Origin: a virus
Strand: one strand, 5' to 3'
IMG/VR virus record: IMGVR_UViG_3300024999_000246
Location: 1 to 35,939 of that record
Length of the DNA stretch: 35,939 bases
The translations under genes were made by a program, and so were the position numbers. The notes under the pieces were generated by a model. It was not told the origin of the DNA, did no database searches, and saw only the letters and a program-made list of their open reading frames with translations. Shown piece by piece: positions 28,609 to 35,939 of this stretch (position 1 is the stretch's first letter; each line of letters opens with the position of its first letter).

Positions 28609-29468
28609 ATGGTTTATTCATATTATAGTAAGAACGATATACAACTTGATTTTAACCATTTCTCAACTATTACACAATCAAGTCCTCGTGAAGATTTGTC
28701 GAATAAGTACAGCTTTATTTCTACATCAAGAGTTTTGGAAACGCTTGAAAAAGAAGGATGGAAACCTTCAAATATCCAAGAGGCATCAACTATCAATGGT
28801 AATAATAAAGGATTCCAGAAACACTTGATTCGATTGAGAAACCCAAATTTTACTCTCAAAAACAAAGAGATCTTCATCCTGAAATCATTCTCACTAATTC
28901 TCATAATGGATTATCGTCGTTCCAAATTATGTCTGGTATTTTTCGGCAAGTTTGTTTAAATGGACTTTGCGTTGCCGACAGCATATTCGAAACTGCAAGA
29001 ATCAGGCATCAAGGTTATACCGACGAGAAAATCGTAGAGACAATATTCAACATCATCGATTCACTACCAATTATTGCAAGCAAGATTGAGACATTTCAGT
29101 CAATCAAGGTCAACCCAGAAGAGAAACAGATTTTCGCTGAATCTGTTCTTGATCTTGTGTTTGAAGACTCTGTTTGGGTGAGGCAAGAGTGTCCGTGGTC
29201 ACGTCCGGCCGCGAGTAAGGTTAACACAGCAAAAATTCTAACATCTCCGAGGCGTAGTTCTGATTCCGAAGACAATCTTTGGAATATTTATAATCGTATG
29301 CAAGAAAGGCTGATGAAAGGTGGATTGTGTTTAGTTAGTGAATGCGGAAAATATCGCATTGGAAATTCTTCAAGAGCAATTAAGTCAATTGACAAAAATG
29401 TTAAACTCAATAAAGCATTATGGCTTTTAACAGAACAAATGGCAAAACTGAAGGCAGGTGTAAATTGA
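28609..29468 (+). CDS. DUF932 protein split by a -1 frameshift
   Basis: The first frame (ATG 28609) encodes the DUF932 N-terminus: VYSYYSKNDIQLDFNHF, then GFQKHLIRLRNPNF. The -1 frame continues it without a gap: YSQKQRDLHPEIILTNSHNG, then MSGIFRQVCLNGLCVADSIF, HQGYTDEKIV, WNIYNRMQERLMKGGL and LNKALWLLTEQMAKLK. The switch falls exactly at A-AAT-TTT (28845-28851), a canonical -1 slippery heptamer. Full product about 287 residues, a normal family length; without the shift the first frame ends at 28959. No strong stem is visible just downstream. Recoding, a natural pseudogene and an assembly indel are all possible. DUF932 proteins are common on plasmids and phages; function unknown. Confidence 0.75.
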
Positions 29469-29878
29469 TTTTATCTGAGAAAAAGAAGGTAGTAAAAAGC
29501 TCTAATGATATTGTTATTATCGTGCGTTCTATTCTTAGCGCAGAGCACGTGACAGACCAAAGCAAAGAGCACTTTTGGGTTATTGGTCTTTCAAATAAGG
29601 CCGTCATTCAATTTATAGAGCTTGTTTCTCTGGGTACTTTGAACACAACATTGGTACATCCACGCGAGGTCTTTCGATTCTCAATCATGAAAGCGTGCGC
29701 AAGTATTATCCTGGCGCACAATCATCCTGGAGATTGTCCACGCCCAAGCACTGACGATCTCATTGTGACAGAACGTTTAGTAAAAGCAGGAGAAATAGTT
29801 GGTATTCAGGTACTAGACCACGTAATCGTTTGTGAATTTTCATATTACAGCTTTAAAAATGAGGGAAAAATATCTTGA
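29465..29878 (+). CDS. radC: RadC-like JAB-domain protein
   Basis: The start is taken as TTG 29465, overlapping the previous stop. The 137-residue protein is the JAB/MPN core of the RadC family: HFWVIGLSNKAVIQFIELVS, SLGTLNTTLVHPREVF, and ILAHNHPGDCPRPSTDD with H85, H87, S95 and D98 of the metal site. It lacks the N-terminal HhH part of chromosomal RadC. Despite the name, its biochemical role is not settled; such short forms are typical of mobile elements. Confidence 0.85.
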   Translation: MILSEKKKVVKSSNDIVIIVRSILSAEHVTDQSKEHFWVIGLSNKAVIQFIELVSLGTLNTTLVHPREVFRFSIMKACASIILAHNHPGDCPRPSTDDLIVTERLVKAGEIVGIQVLDHVIVCEFSYYSFKNEGKIS

Positions 29879-30087
29879 AAAAAATTGATTTCAATGAACT
29901 TAATTTTGTAGAATTTTCGTTAAGTTGCCCATCCTTCATAAATCCTGACGTTGATTATAAAATTTATATTCACAATGAAAAGATCAGATGTACGTGTTAT
30001 GGTTACAGATTTCGTCAAGCTCGCAGCGGAGGATATTGTAGACATATTAAACTGTTGGCACGCACAATCTTGTCAATGGAAAAGTGA
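29875..30087 (+). CDS. Small SWIM zinc-finger protein
   Basis: TTG 29875 overlaps the previous stop. The 70-residue product has CTCYGYRF and GGYCRHIKLL, giving C39-x-C41-x13-C55-x-H57, the CxCxnCxH pattern of SWIM fingers. SWIM domains bind DNA or proteins and accompany helicases and transposases. The DUF932-radC-SWIM trio is translationally coupled. Confidence 0.75.
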   Translation: MKKIDFNELNFVEFSLSCPSFINPDVDYKIYIHNEKIRCTCYGYRFRQARSGGYCRHIKLLARTILSMEK

Positions 30088-30120
30088 CTATCATTTTTTT
30101 TCCTTTTTTTCTTAAGTCTT

Positions 30121-30177
30121 CTTTGATAGCATAGACCATAATCAGTCATCTAATTATGGTTTTTAATGCTATCAAAG
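30121..30177 (+). promoter_or_regulatory. Long nested hairpin in front of the propeller gene
   Basis: CTTTGATAGCAT (30121-30132) pairs perfectly with ATGCTATCAAAG (30166-30177), and inside it ACCATAAT (30135-30142) pairs with ATTATGGT (30153-30160). The outer arm ends where the ribosome site (aaagggg) of the gene at 30186 begins, so folding would partly hide it. A terminator followed by reinitiation, or translational control, is plausible. Confidence 0.6.
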
Positions 30178-30185
30178 GGGATTTT

Positions 30186-32558
30186 ATGAAGAAATGGCTT
30201 TTGTATTGTGCTACTCTGTATGCCCTCGTAGTGATTCCTTCTCTCGTTTTCGGCCAAACGCCGATTGCTTCTACGCGAGTAAATGAGGCATTAAAGGCAC
30301 AGTTGGACTCAGATGGGAAATGGCTTTCGATTTTATTTTCAGACGGTTCCTCCCAGTCTACCGCTGGCGGCTCCGTAACTTCCGTGTCTGTCACGACCGC
30401 AAATGGCGTTTCCGGTAGCGTGTCGAATCCTACGACTACGCCAGCGATAAGCCTGGTCTTGGGCGCGATAACACCAAGCTCGGTCAATGCCGTGGTGTTG
30501 TCCGGATCGTCATTACCAAATTTAACTGTTACTGGTACTGCTTCGGTGTCCGGTGCAAATACAGGCGATCAAACAAACATTACAGGTAATGCGGCGACAG
30601 TTACGACAAACGCAAACCTGACCGGACATGTAACCTCAACGGGTAATGCTGCTGTTTTGGGTTCTTTTTCTTCGGCAAATTTAGCAGGTGCTTTATCTGA
30701 TGAAACCGGTAGCGGCGCGGCGGTATTTGGCACTGCCCCGACTATCCAGAATGTCTCGCTTACTGGAACTTTTAAGGGTGTTACGGGATATCCGCTTATC
30801 CAGCCAATCACAAGTGATAGACGAAGATTTATCGAAAATTCTGACGGGATAGGTTCCTCTGCATGGGCGTATAACACCCCCCAGCAATCATCAGCTATAA
30901 CGGGAACGAGGACAAGCGATACAATATTTACAAGAAGTTCTGGAACATGGACTATTAATGCTCTTGTAGGACAATATGTCTTCAGTTTTGCTACGGGTGT
31001 CCCTGCAACGGGTGTATGGCTACCGATTACGGCCAATACCACGACGACTCTTACGGTTTCTGGCACTTTAAATGCGACAGGAACATCAGTTTATACGTCC
31101 CCATGGAGTCCTATTGCCGCAACCTATGCACATGGTCAAGGCGCAACTGCATTTGTTGGTGGCGTCTTTGACGGGGAATCAATTTGGTTGATTCCTCTCG
31201 CCTCTGCAAACTTGGTTAAAGTCAATCCTGCTACGGGAGTAATGACAACCTATGCACATGGTCAAGGCGCAACTGCATTTATTGGTGGCGTCTTTGACGG
31301 GGAATCAGTTTGGTTGATTCCTCTCGCCTCTGCAAACCTGGTTAAAGTCAATCCGGCTACGGGAGCAATGACAACCTACGCACATGGTCAAGGCTCAACT
31401 GCATTTGCAGGTGGCGTCTTTGACGGGGGATCAGTTTGGCTAGTTCCCAATAATTCTGCAAACCTGGTTAAAGTCAATCCGGCTACGGGAGCAATGACAA
31501 CCTATGCACATGGGCAAAGCGCGGAGGCATTTGCAGGTGGCGTCTTTGACGGGGAATCAATTTGGTTGATTCCTCGGGGCTCTGCGAACCTGGTTAAAGT
31601 CAATCCGGCTACGGGAGCAATGACAACCTACGCACATGGTCAAGGCTCACTTGTATTTTCAGGTGGCGTCTTTGACGGGGAATCAGTTTGGTTGATTCCG
31701 TATAATTCTGCAAACTTGGTTAAAGTCAATCCTGCTACGGGAGTAATGACAACCTATGCACATGGTCAAGGCGCAACTGCATTTTACGGTGGCATCTTTG
31801 ACGGGGAATCAGTTTGGCTAGTTCCCAATAATTCTGCAAACCTGGTTAAAGTCAATCCTGCTACGGGAGTAATGACAACCTATGCACATGGTCAAGGCGC
31901 AACTGCATTTGCAGGTGGCGTCTTTGACGGGGGATCAGTTTGGCTAGTTCCCAATAATTCTGCAAACTTGGTTAAAGTCAATCCGCCGCGTTCTGGCCGC
32001 GGAGTGACTACCGGAAATCGCAATTTTGCTGGTAATCTTTTGGTTGCTGGCACAATAACAGCATCAATGGGATATAAATTCTCGGATGGGTCAAGCATCA
32101 CGTCCGGCAAAGAGCCCTTTATCCAGCTTTCTGATTCCACAAACCAAGAGCCTGGCGTGACAACCCCCGTTTTAGTCACATTTGACACTCAAGACGCAAT
32201 TGAGGGGATGTCGCATAGCGGCGGGACGATAACGGCGCATAGGGCTGGAGTATACTGTATTATTGCGGCAGGGCAAGTGGGGAAGACACAGGGTGCGACC
32301 GATATAAAATATGATATGTGGCTAAAAAAGAATACTACTTATATCGCGAACAGTGGTGTTAGGAATACTATCTTAACTGCAAGCGATACTAAAGTCGTTG
32401 TACAAAATACAGGCATTCGGCTATCCGCGGGTGACACGATAAATGTATATCATAGCATTGACACGACTGGAGATGGTGCAGGATTGAAAGTTTACAACCC
32501 AGCAGGAGAGCCGCGTATTCCATCAATTATTTTGACTATGTACAGGATTGGCGATTAA
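30186..32558 (+). CDS. Secreted fibre-like protein: seven 42-residue propeller repeats plus C1q/TNF-like domain
   Basis: Start ATG 30186 after aaagggg. Residues 1-23 are a signal peptide. Residues about 60-310 are Thr/Ser/Val-rich and fibre-like (NITGNAATVTTNANLTGHVT). Residues about 313-600 are seven near-identical 42-residue units (TYAHGQ, GGVFDGESIWLIP, SANLVKVNPATG), the right number for a seven-bladed propeller. Residues about 645-790 read as a C1q/TNF-like jelly roll (LVTFDTQDAIEG, RAGVYCIIAAGQ, IRLSAGDTINVYHSID, ending SIILTMYRIGD). The architecture suits carbohydrate or receptor binding. A signal peptide argues for export through the host membrane rather than simple virion assembly. 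Confidence 0.75.
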   Translation: MKKWLLYCATLYALVVIPSLVFGQTPIASTRVNEALKAQLDSDGKWLSILFSDGSSQSTAGGSVTSVSVTTANGVSGSVSNPTTTPAISLVLGAITPSSVNAVVLSGSSLPNLTVTGTASVSGANTGDQTNITGNAATVTTNANLTGHVTSTGNAAVLGSFSSANLAGALSDETGSGAAVFGTAPTIQNVSLTGTFKGVTGYPLIQPITSDRRRFIENSDGIGSSAWAYNTPQQSSAITGTRTSDTIFTRSSGTWTINALVGQYVFSFATGVPATGVWLPITANTTTTLTVSGTLNATGTSVYTSPWSPIAATYAHGQGATAFVGGVFDGESIWLIPLASANLVKVNPATGVMTTYAHGQGATAFIGGVFDGESVWLIPLASANLVKVNPATGAMTTYAHGQGSTAFAGGVFDGGSVWLVPNNSANLVKVNPATGAMTTYAHGQSAEAFAGGVFDGESIWLIPRGSANLVKVNPATGAMTTYAHGQGSLVFSGGVFDGESVWLIPYNSANLVKVNPATGVMTTYAHGQGATAFYGGIFDGESVWLVPNNSANLVKVNPATGVMTTYAHGQGATAFAGGVFDGGSVWLVPNNSANLVKVNPPRSGRGVTTGNRNFAGNLLVAGTITASMGYKFSDGSSITSGKEPFIQLSDSTNQEPGVTTPVLVTFDTQDAIEGMSHSGGTITAHRAGVYCIIAAGQVGKTQGATDIKYDMWLKKNTTYIANSGVRNTILTASDTKVVVQNTGIRLSAGDTINVYHSIDTTGDGAGLKVYNPAGEPRIPSIILTMYRIGD
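31122..31985 (+). repeat. Seven tandem 126-bp coding repeats
   Basis: Units begin at 31122, 31248, 31374, 31500, 31626, 31752 and 31878, exactly 126 bases apart, with acctaYgcacatggtcaa at each start. The last unit is cut short at its end. Differences cluster at few positions (VGG/IGG/AGG, LAS/NNS), so copies are young or kept uniform by recombination. Confidence 0.85.
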
Positions 32559-32577
32559 CTTTTTATAGGAGATTTGC

Positions 32578-32928
32578 ATGTTTAGAAATTTATTGTTTGT
32601 ATTATTAGTTAGCTTATTTTGTTGTGATTTGTCGTTTGCTTATACGGCAAAATCAGCTATTCTGAGCTGGAAATTTCCTACATCCAGGGGAATCGTTTGC
32701 GAAGGCGACAAAATAATTAAGTGGGACGTGTCTGAACATCCGGAAATGCCTACGGATGCGGAGATGCAGATCTGGGAAACTGAGCGTATAGCGGCTTTGG
32801 CAAACGCAAAAACAAAGGAAGATAAATTGAAAGAGCTGGGAGACATATTCCAATCTTTGTCCGAAGCCGATCAAGCAGAACTTGAAGGCATTTTGAAAAC
32901 TAAGTCTCCGGCTAAACTAATTAAATAG
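32578..32928 (+). CDS. Predicted secreted protein with helical C-terminus
   Basis: The 116-residue product begins MFRNLLFVLLVSLFCCDLSFA, a signal peptide, with a cysteine pair in the core. It continues WDVSEHPEMPTDAEMQIWET and a helical end. The middle resembles small phage proteins located after fibre genes, but the signal peptide does not fit a cytoplasmic chaperone. Starts after ataggaga. Confidence 0.55.
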   Translation: MFRNLLFVLLVSLFCCDLSFAYTAKSAILSWKFPTSRGIVCEGDKIIKWDVSEHPEMPTDAEMQIWETERIAALANAKTKEDKLKELGDIFQSLSEADQAELEGILKTKSPAKLIK

Positions 32929-32944
32929 CAGAAAGGATTGTGCT

Positions 32945-33190
32945 ATGACCCTGAGCAGAAACGATTGGTCGCGGTGGGCTAAAGGGTTGATAGGTGCGGC
33001 GATAAGTGGCACGAGCGCGGCGATATCAAGCGGCGTATCGGTGTCCCTGATTGCGCCTGACAAATTCAATCTTGGCGCGGAATTGGGGAACACAATTAAG
33101 ATGGTATTGGTTACGGCTGGGGTGGCTTTTGTTGTAAGCGTGTCAAAGTATCTTAAAGATCATCCCATGCCGGAAGATTTGGAGGGGTAA
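32945..33190 (+). CDS. Holin-like membrane protein
   Basis: The 81-residue protein has two hydrophobic segments (residues 13-33, GLIGAAISGTSAAISSGVSV, and 50-66, IKMVLVTAGVAFVVSVS) and a charged C-terminus (KYLKDHPMPEDLEG), the size and form of class II holins. Such proteins form holes in the inner membrane to start lysis. Its neighbours are fibre genes; the 3D-domain protein at 28207 could supply wall activity. Confidence 0.6.
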   Translation: MTLSRNDWSRWAKGLIGAAISGTSAAISSGVSVSLIAPDKFNLGAELGNTIKMVLVTAGVAFVVSVSKYLKDHPMPEDLEG

Positions 33191-33192
33191 TC

Positions 33193-33351
33193 ATGCCTGA
33201 TGAAGTTATACAAGTTGAGGAAGATACGACTTGTAAAGGGTGCGACTACACGGTAAGCGCAAACAGCGTTATGCATTTTTACGATGAGGCTTATTATTGC
33301 GCCTCGTGCGCGGAAGGAATGAAAAGGGGTTTGTGGTTTAAGTCGGAATAA
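33193..33351 (+). CDS. 52-residue zinc-ribbon protein
   Basis: ATG 33193 follows ggaggggta. The product has CKGCDYTVSA and CASCAEG, one zinc site with 23 residues between the pairs. Its presence between a holin-like and a tail-type gene is notable, as most zinc ribbons here are early genes. Confidence 0.55.
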   Translation: MPDEVIQVEEDTTCKGCDYTVSANSVMHFYDEAYYCASCAEGMKRGLWFKSE

Positions 33352-33366
33352 GAAAGGTGGTTAATA

Positions 33367-34728
33367 ATGGACAAAAGAATTCCTCTATTAAGTGGCAAAG
33401 CTGGAAACGACGGTGCAGGCGGAATTGAAGGTGGATTTAAACAGACATTATTCAGTGGTGTCTTCAGCACCACTATGATGGCATCAACCTTTAAGGCTTG
33501 GTTATTTGATGCTGGCGCTAATTCCCGTACCGATATCACAAGTCAAGCAACAAGCGAAGTTATCAATTCATTCGCGCCATTTGGCCAAACAGCTACAATG
33601 GGCGCAAACGACAAGTTGTATGTTTCGGATACCAATATTCCAAAAGAGATATTTTTCGACATAGATACGCCTGGTGTACACAACGGAACTGCTTTTGAGG
33701 TCAAATATTCGACAAATGGGATAAGCGCAAATGCTTCTGTCGCAGGTCTTGTAGATTCAACCAATGTTTTGAAGAATGCCGATGGAGTATACTCGCTTAA
33801 ATGGACTCCCCCTACCGATGCGGTGGCTTGGACACCTACACCAGATGAAACAGAAACTCAAGGCGGGATGCCTTCACAGAAGTGGTTTGTTATTACCATT
33901 GCTGGCATAACATCTACTACAACTGCACCCCTATGTCGGCGTATGTGGCTAAGTACGGATACGGCAACATTAACCAACTACACAACGGCCTTTCAAGGTT
34001 CGTTGACAGTTGGCGTAGATGCTTCGTCTGTGTTCTTTTTCCCAACCATTGATGATTATACTCCTTTCGTGTCCGAGAACAAAAGCATCGGTATTGACCT
34101 TGCAGTGTTTAGAGGCTATGATACAGCATCTCAAGTAATCACCGGAAGGACAAGGCAATACCAATACCTTGCTACAGATGGCAGTTGGAAGCCTTATACG
34201 AATGTCGTGGACACGTCTGATGACTTTACGAACGGCCCCGCTGACTTTACATCCAACAACCCTTCTTTGTTTACAGTCCGTTGGGATGTTCCGGCAGATA
34301 TCGCAAATACTACCGTCACATACAAACTCGCTTCGGGTGACATAATCCTGACCGGATATCATTCCAGGCTCAAGTATACCGCCGTAACGACTCACGGTCC
34401 CGCCAGGCAGCTTTCCATTGCTGCCCGTGTGCGGCAGTTTGGCGATAACAACACAACGGGAACTAAGGTTGAGAGCGCGACCACTTTTAAGCGTGTCAGC
34501 ATATTGGGTATTGATAGCGGTATGGGTGTTGGGACTGGAACAAATACCTTACAAATTAGCAATGCGGTAAACGGAGATACCAGAAACATCTTAGTTCCTG
34601 AGAATCCGACAGAATTCCCTTTGGATTTTGACATAGACAATTTAACGATTCCTGCAAGCGGTAAATATCTTATGACGGCTACCGGAGAACGGTCATTGGT
34701 GGGCGTGGAAATGAGGGTTGAACTATGA
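33367..34728 (+). CDS. Large beta-rich tail or appendage protein
   Basis: The 453-residue protein is Thr/Ser/Asp-rich and beta-type throughout, for example GVFSTTMMASTFKAWLFDAG, VYSLKWTPPTDAVAWTPTPD and a final SGKYLMTATGERSLVGVEMR. It lacks a signal peptide. Such proteins are common in phage tail and appendage modules; I cannot assign a family. The stop overlaps the next ATG (ATGA). Confidence 0.6.
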   Translation: MDKRIPLLSGKAGNDGAGGIEGGFKQTLFSGVFSTTMMASTFKAWLFDAGANSRTDITSQATSEVINSFAPFGQTATMGANDKLYVSDTNIPKEIFFDIDTPGVHNGTAFEVKYSTNGISANASVAGLVDSTNVLKNADGVYSLKWTPPTDAVAWTPTPDETETQGGMPSQKWFVITIAGITSTTTAPLCRRMWLSTDTATLTNYTTAFQGSLTVGVDASSVFFFPTIDDYTPFVSENKSIGIDLAVFRGYDTASQVITGRTRQYQYLATDGSWKPYTNVVDTSDDFTNGPADFTSNNPSLFTVRWDVPADIANTTVTYKLASGDIILTGYHSRLKYTAVTTHGPARQLSIAARVRQFGDNNTTGTKVESATTFKRVSILGIDSGMGVGTGTNTLQISNAVNGDTRNILVPENPTEFPLDFDIDNLTIPASGKYLMTATGERSLVGVEMRVEL

Positions 34729-35939
34729 ATCTGAAAGTACAATATTACACTGATGAGTTTACAGAAGCGCAGATACTCGCAGGCAATGCAAACACTTTGC
34801 CGGTAGGCGTACAATTACGTGCAAGTGATACCGGAACGAAGTTCGATACTCAAGCAGGGGATATCATCCCTATCGCGTCTGGTGAGGCTGGAGGCGGGAG
34901 TTATGAGAAGGTACAGTTTTTTACCGGTGCGAACAACCTGACTCCATCATCAACCGGCAAGACAAAGATTTTCCACCTCGAAGGCGGAACATTGAATGCC
35001 TTGTCAACAGCTAACTGGCCGATACCAACAAGTCCCCAGAAGTTTGAAATTCAGAATCATACCGGCGCCAATGCAACATTCAGCATAACCACTGGACAAG
35101 GGCAATTCTCTGGACTTGTGGATTTTGATGGGGATGTTGTAGAGGATTCCAGCTTTAGCATTCCAAAAAACTCCATGATTTCCGTGACAGTTGACGAGGA
35201 TGGGTGGGTTCAAGTTTCCCCTGTAATGGCGAGTTATAGCAAGGGTGAGGTGGATACGGCTTTGGCGGGTAAGGTAAACACGGCGGATATTATCAACAAC
35301 CTGACCACCACAGACATAAATAAGCCATTGTCGGCGGCGCAGGGGAAAAGTTTACAGGACAATAAGTCTGCTTCGACACACACCCATTCTGACGCCACTT
35401 CATCCGTATCTGGTTTAATGAGCGGTCCGGACAAGACAAAGTTGAACGGAGTTGCGACATCAGCAACAGCAAACGACACTGACGCAAACCTTAAAAACCG
35501 AGCCAATCATACAGGTTCGCAGGCACAGTCAACGATTACTAATTTAACGACGGACTTGGCGGCAAAAGCATCGTCAACTCATTCACATTCTCAGTCTGAT
35601 GTTACAAATCTGACTACAGACTTGGCGGCAAAACAGGCAACATTAGTGAGCGGAACTTCCATAAAAACTTTGAATTCTAACAACCTTCTCGGCTCCGGAA
35701 ACATCACCCTTGCCGCAGACCTGCCGGGCGGAACGGCGCAGATAGCTACGAACGAAGGAATAGACAAGGGCAACGCGGTAGAAAGTGCGGACGGTTTATT
35801 CACGGTGTTGCAATACAAAACGGTGGGATCAAGCACATTCAAAGTACCTCTAAATGTCGCGCAGGTTCATGTCCTGGTTGTCGGCGGTGGTGGCGCTGGC
35901 GGCACGAACCACGGCGGCGGTGGTGGTGGCGGTGGCGCA
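34725..35939 (+). CDS. Tail fibre / receptor-binding protein (3' end missing)
   Basis: ATG 34725 opens a frame that runs to the right edge without a stop (405 codons). The N-terminal 150 residues are beta-rich. From about 165 come repeat phrases of long fibres: KGEVDTALAGKVNTADIINN, then THTHSDATSSVSGLMSGPDK, then two copies of TNLTTDLAAK, and finally a region ending LVVGGGGAGG followed by Gly runs. Gly-rich tips are typical of phage adhesins that decide host range. Incomplete here. Confidence 0.8.
   Translation, partial: MNLKVQYYTDEFTEAQILAGNANTLPVGVQLRASDTGTKFDTQAGDIIPIASGEAGGGSYEKVQFFTGANNLTPSSTGKTKIFHLEGGTLNALSTANWPIPTSPQKFEIQNHTGANATFSITTGQGQFSGLVDFDGDVVEDSSFSIPKNSMISVTVDEDGWVQVSPVMASYSKGEVDTALAGKVNTADIINNLTTTDINKPLSAAQGKSLQDNKSASTHTHSDATSSVSGLMSGPDKTKLNGVATSATANDTDANLKNRANHTGSQAQSTITNLTTDLAAKASSTHSHSQSDVTNLTTDLAAKQATLVSGTSIKTLNSNNLLGSGNITLAADLPGGTAQIATNEGIDKGNAVESADGLFTVLQYKTVGSSTFKVPLNVAQVHVLVVGGGGAGGTNHGGGGGGGGA

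Noticed and set aside
30569-31066. Long minus-strand frame opposite the propeller gene
   Set aside because: It mirrors the Thr/Val-rich coding sequence; no start context or family motif.

Overview
This window looks like part of a tailed double-stranded DNA bacteriophage or prophage (Caudoviricetes). Every gene I can support lies on the + strand. The genes are short and tightly packed, often with ATGA or TTGA stop/start overlaps, and carry strong Shine-Dalgarno sites, so the host is a bacterium that uses Shine-Dalgarno initiation. I see no rRNA, tRNA, integrase or transposase, and the host cannot be named from this sequence. Both ends are cut inside genes.

Layout. (1) 1-8157 is an early/replication region: a partial coiled-coil protein, a radical SAM protein, an SSB-like protein, a RuvC-like nuclease, many tiny zinc-ribbon proteins, and a replication-initiator-like protein that carries an in-frame HNH endonuclease domain and is preceded by four perfect 10-bp iterons. 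(2) 8158-21985 is a packaging and head region of Mu-like type: large terminase, DUF935 portal, an unusual nucleotidyltransferase-ATP-dependent DNA ligase fusion, a structured RNA, a LigD-type 3'-phosphoesterase-like protein, a probable small terminase, Mu I-type protease with a nested scaffold start, decoration protein, major capsid protein, two DUF1320 (gp36-like) proteins and several virion or secreted proteins, ending in a truncated PKD domain. (3) 21986-23818 is a 1.8-kb non-coding island of repeats: a GTGAACAGC/CGCG-hairpin array, a 13-bp G-tract/C-tract inverted repeat, and a series of about 36-bp elements, several of them inside the loops of unrelated inverted repeats. (4) 23819-30087 holds accessory genes: DUF4326, SLOG-like, a second SSB-like protein, a secreted ComEA-like protein, a secreted 3D-domain protein, a DUF932 gene split by a -1 frameshift, RadC and a SWIM zinc finger. 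(5) 30121-35939 is a host-contact and lysis region: a secreted seven-repeat propeller plus C1q-like protein, a holin-like protein, and two large tail- or fibre-like proteins, the last running off the end.

How the parts may work together. Region 1 would start replication at the iterons and process DNA intermediates. Region 2 builds and fills the head. The most unusual part is the set inside the head operon: a Pol-beta-type nucleotidyltransferase fused to an ATP-dependent ligase, followed by a stable two-stem RNA and a 3'-phosphoesterase-like protein. In bacterial LigD, polymerase, phosphoesterase and ligase activities are joined for DNA end joining. Here a similar set is split over two genes, with a different nucleotidyltransferase fold, between portal and small terminase. 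A role in processing or sealing genome ends is my inference.

Limits. No tape measure, major tail protein, sheath or baseplate gene is recognisable, so the tail module is elsewhere, lost or unrecognised. At least three genes show reading-frame breaks (near 2548, 3464-3472 and 28845-28851). Each has a mechanistic explanation, but together they also raise the possibility of assembly indels.
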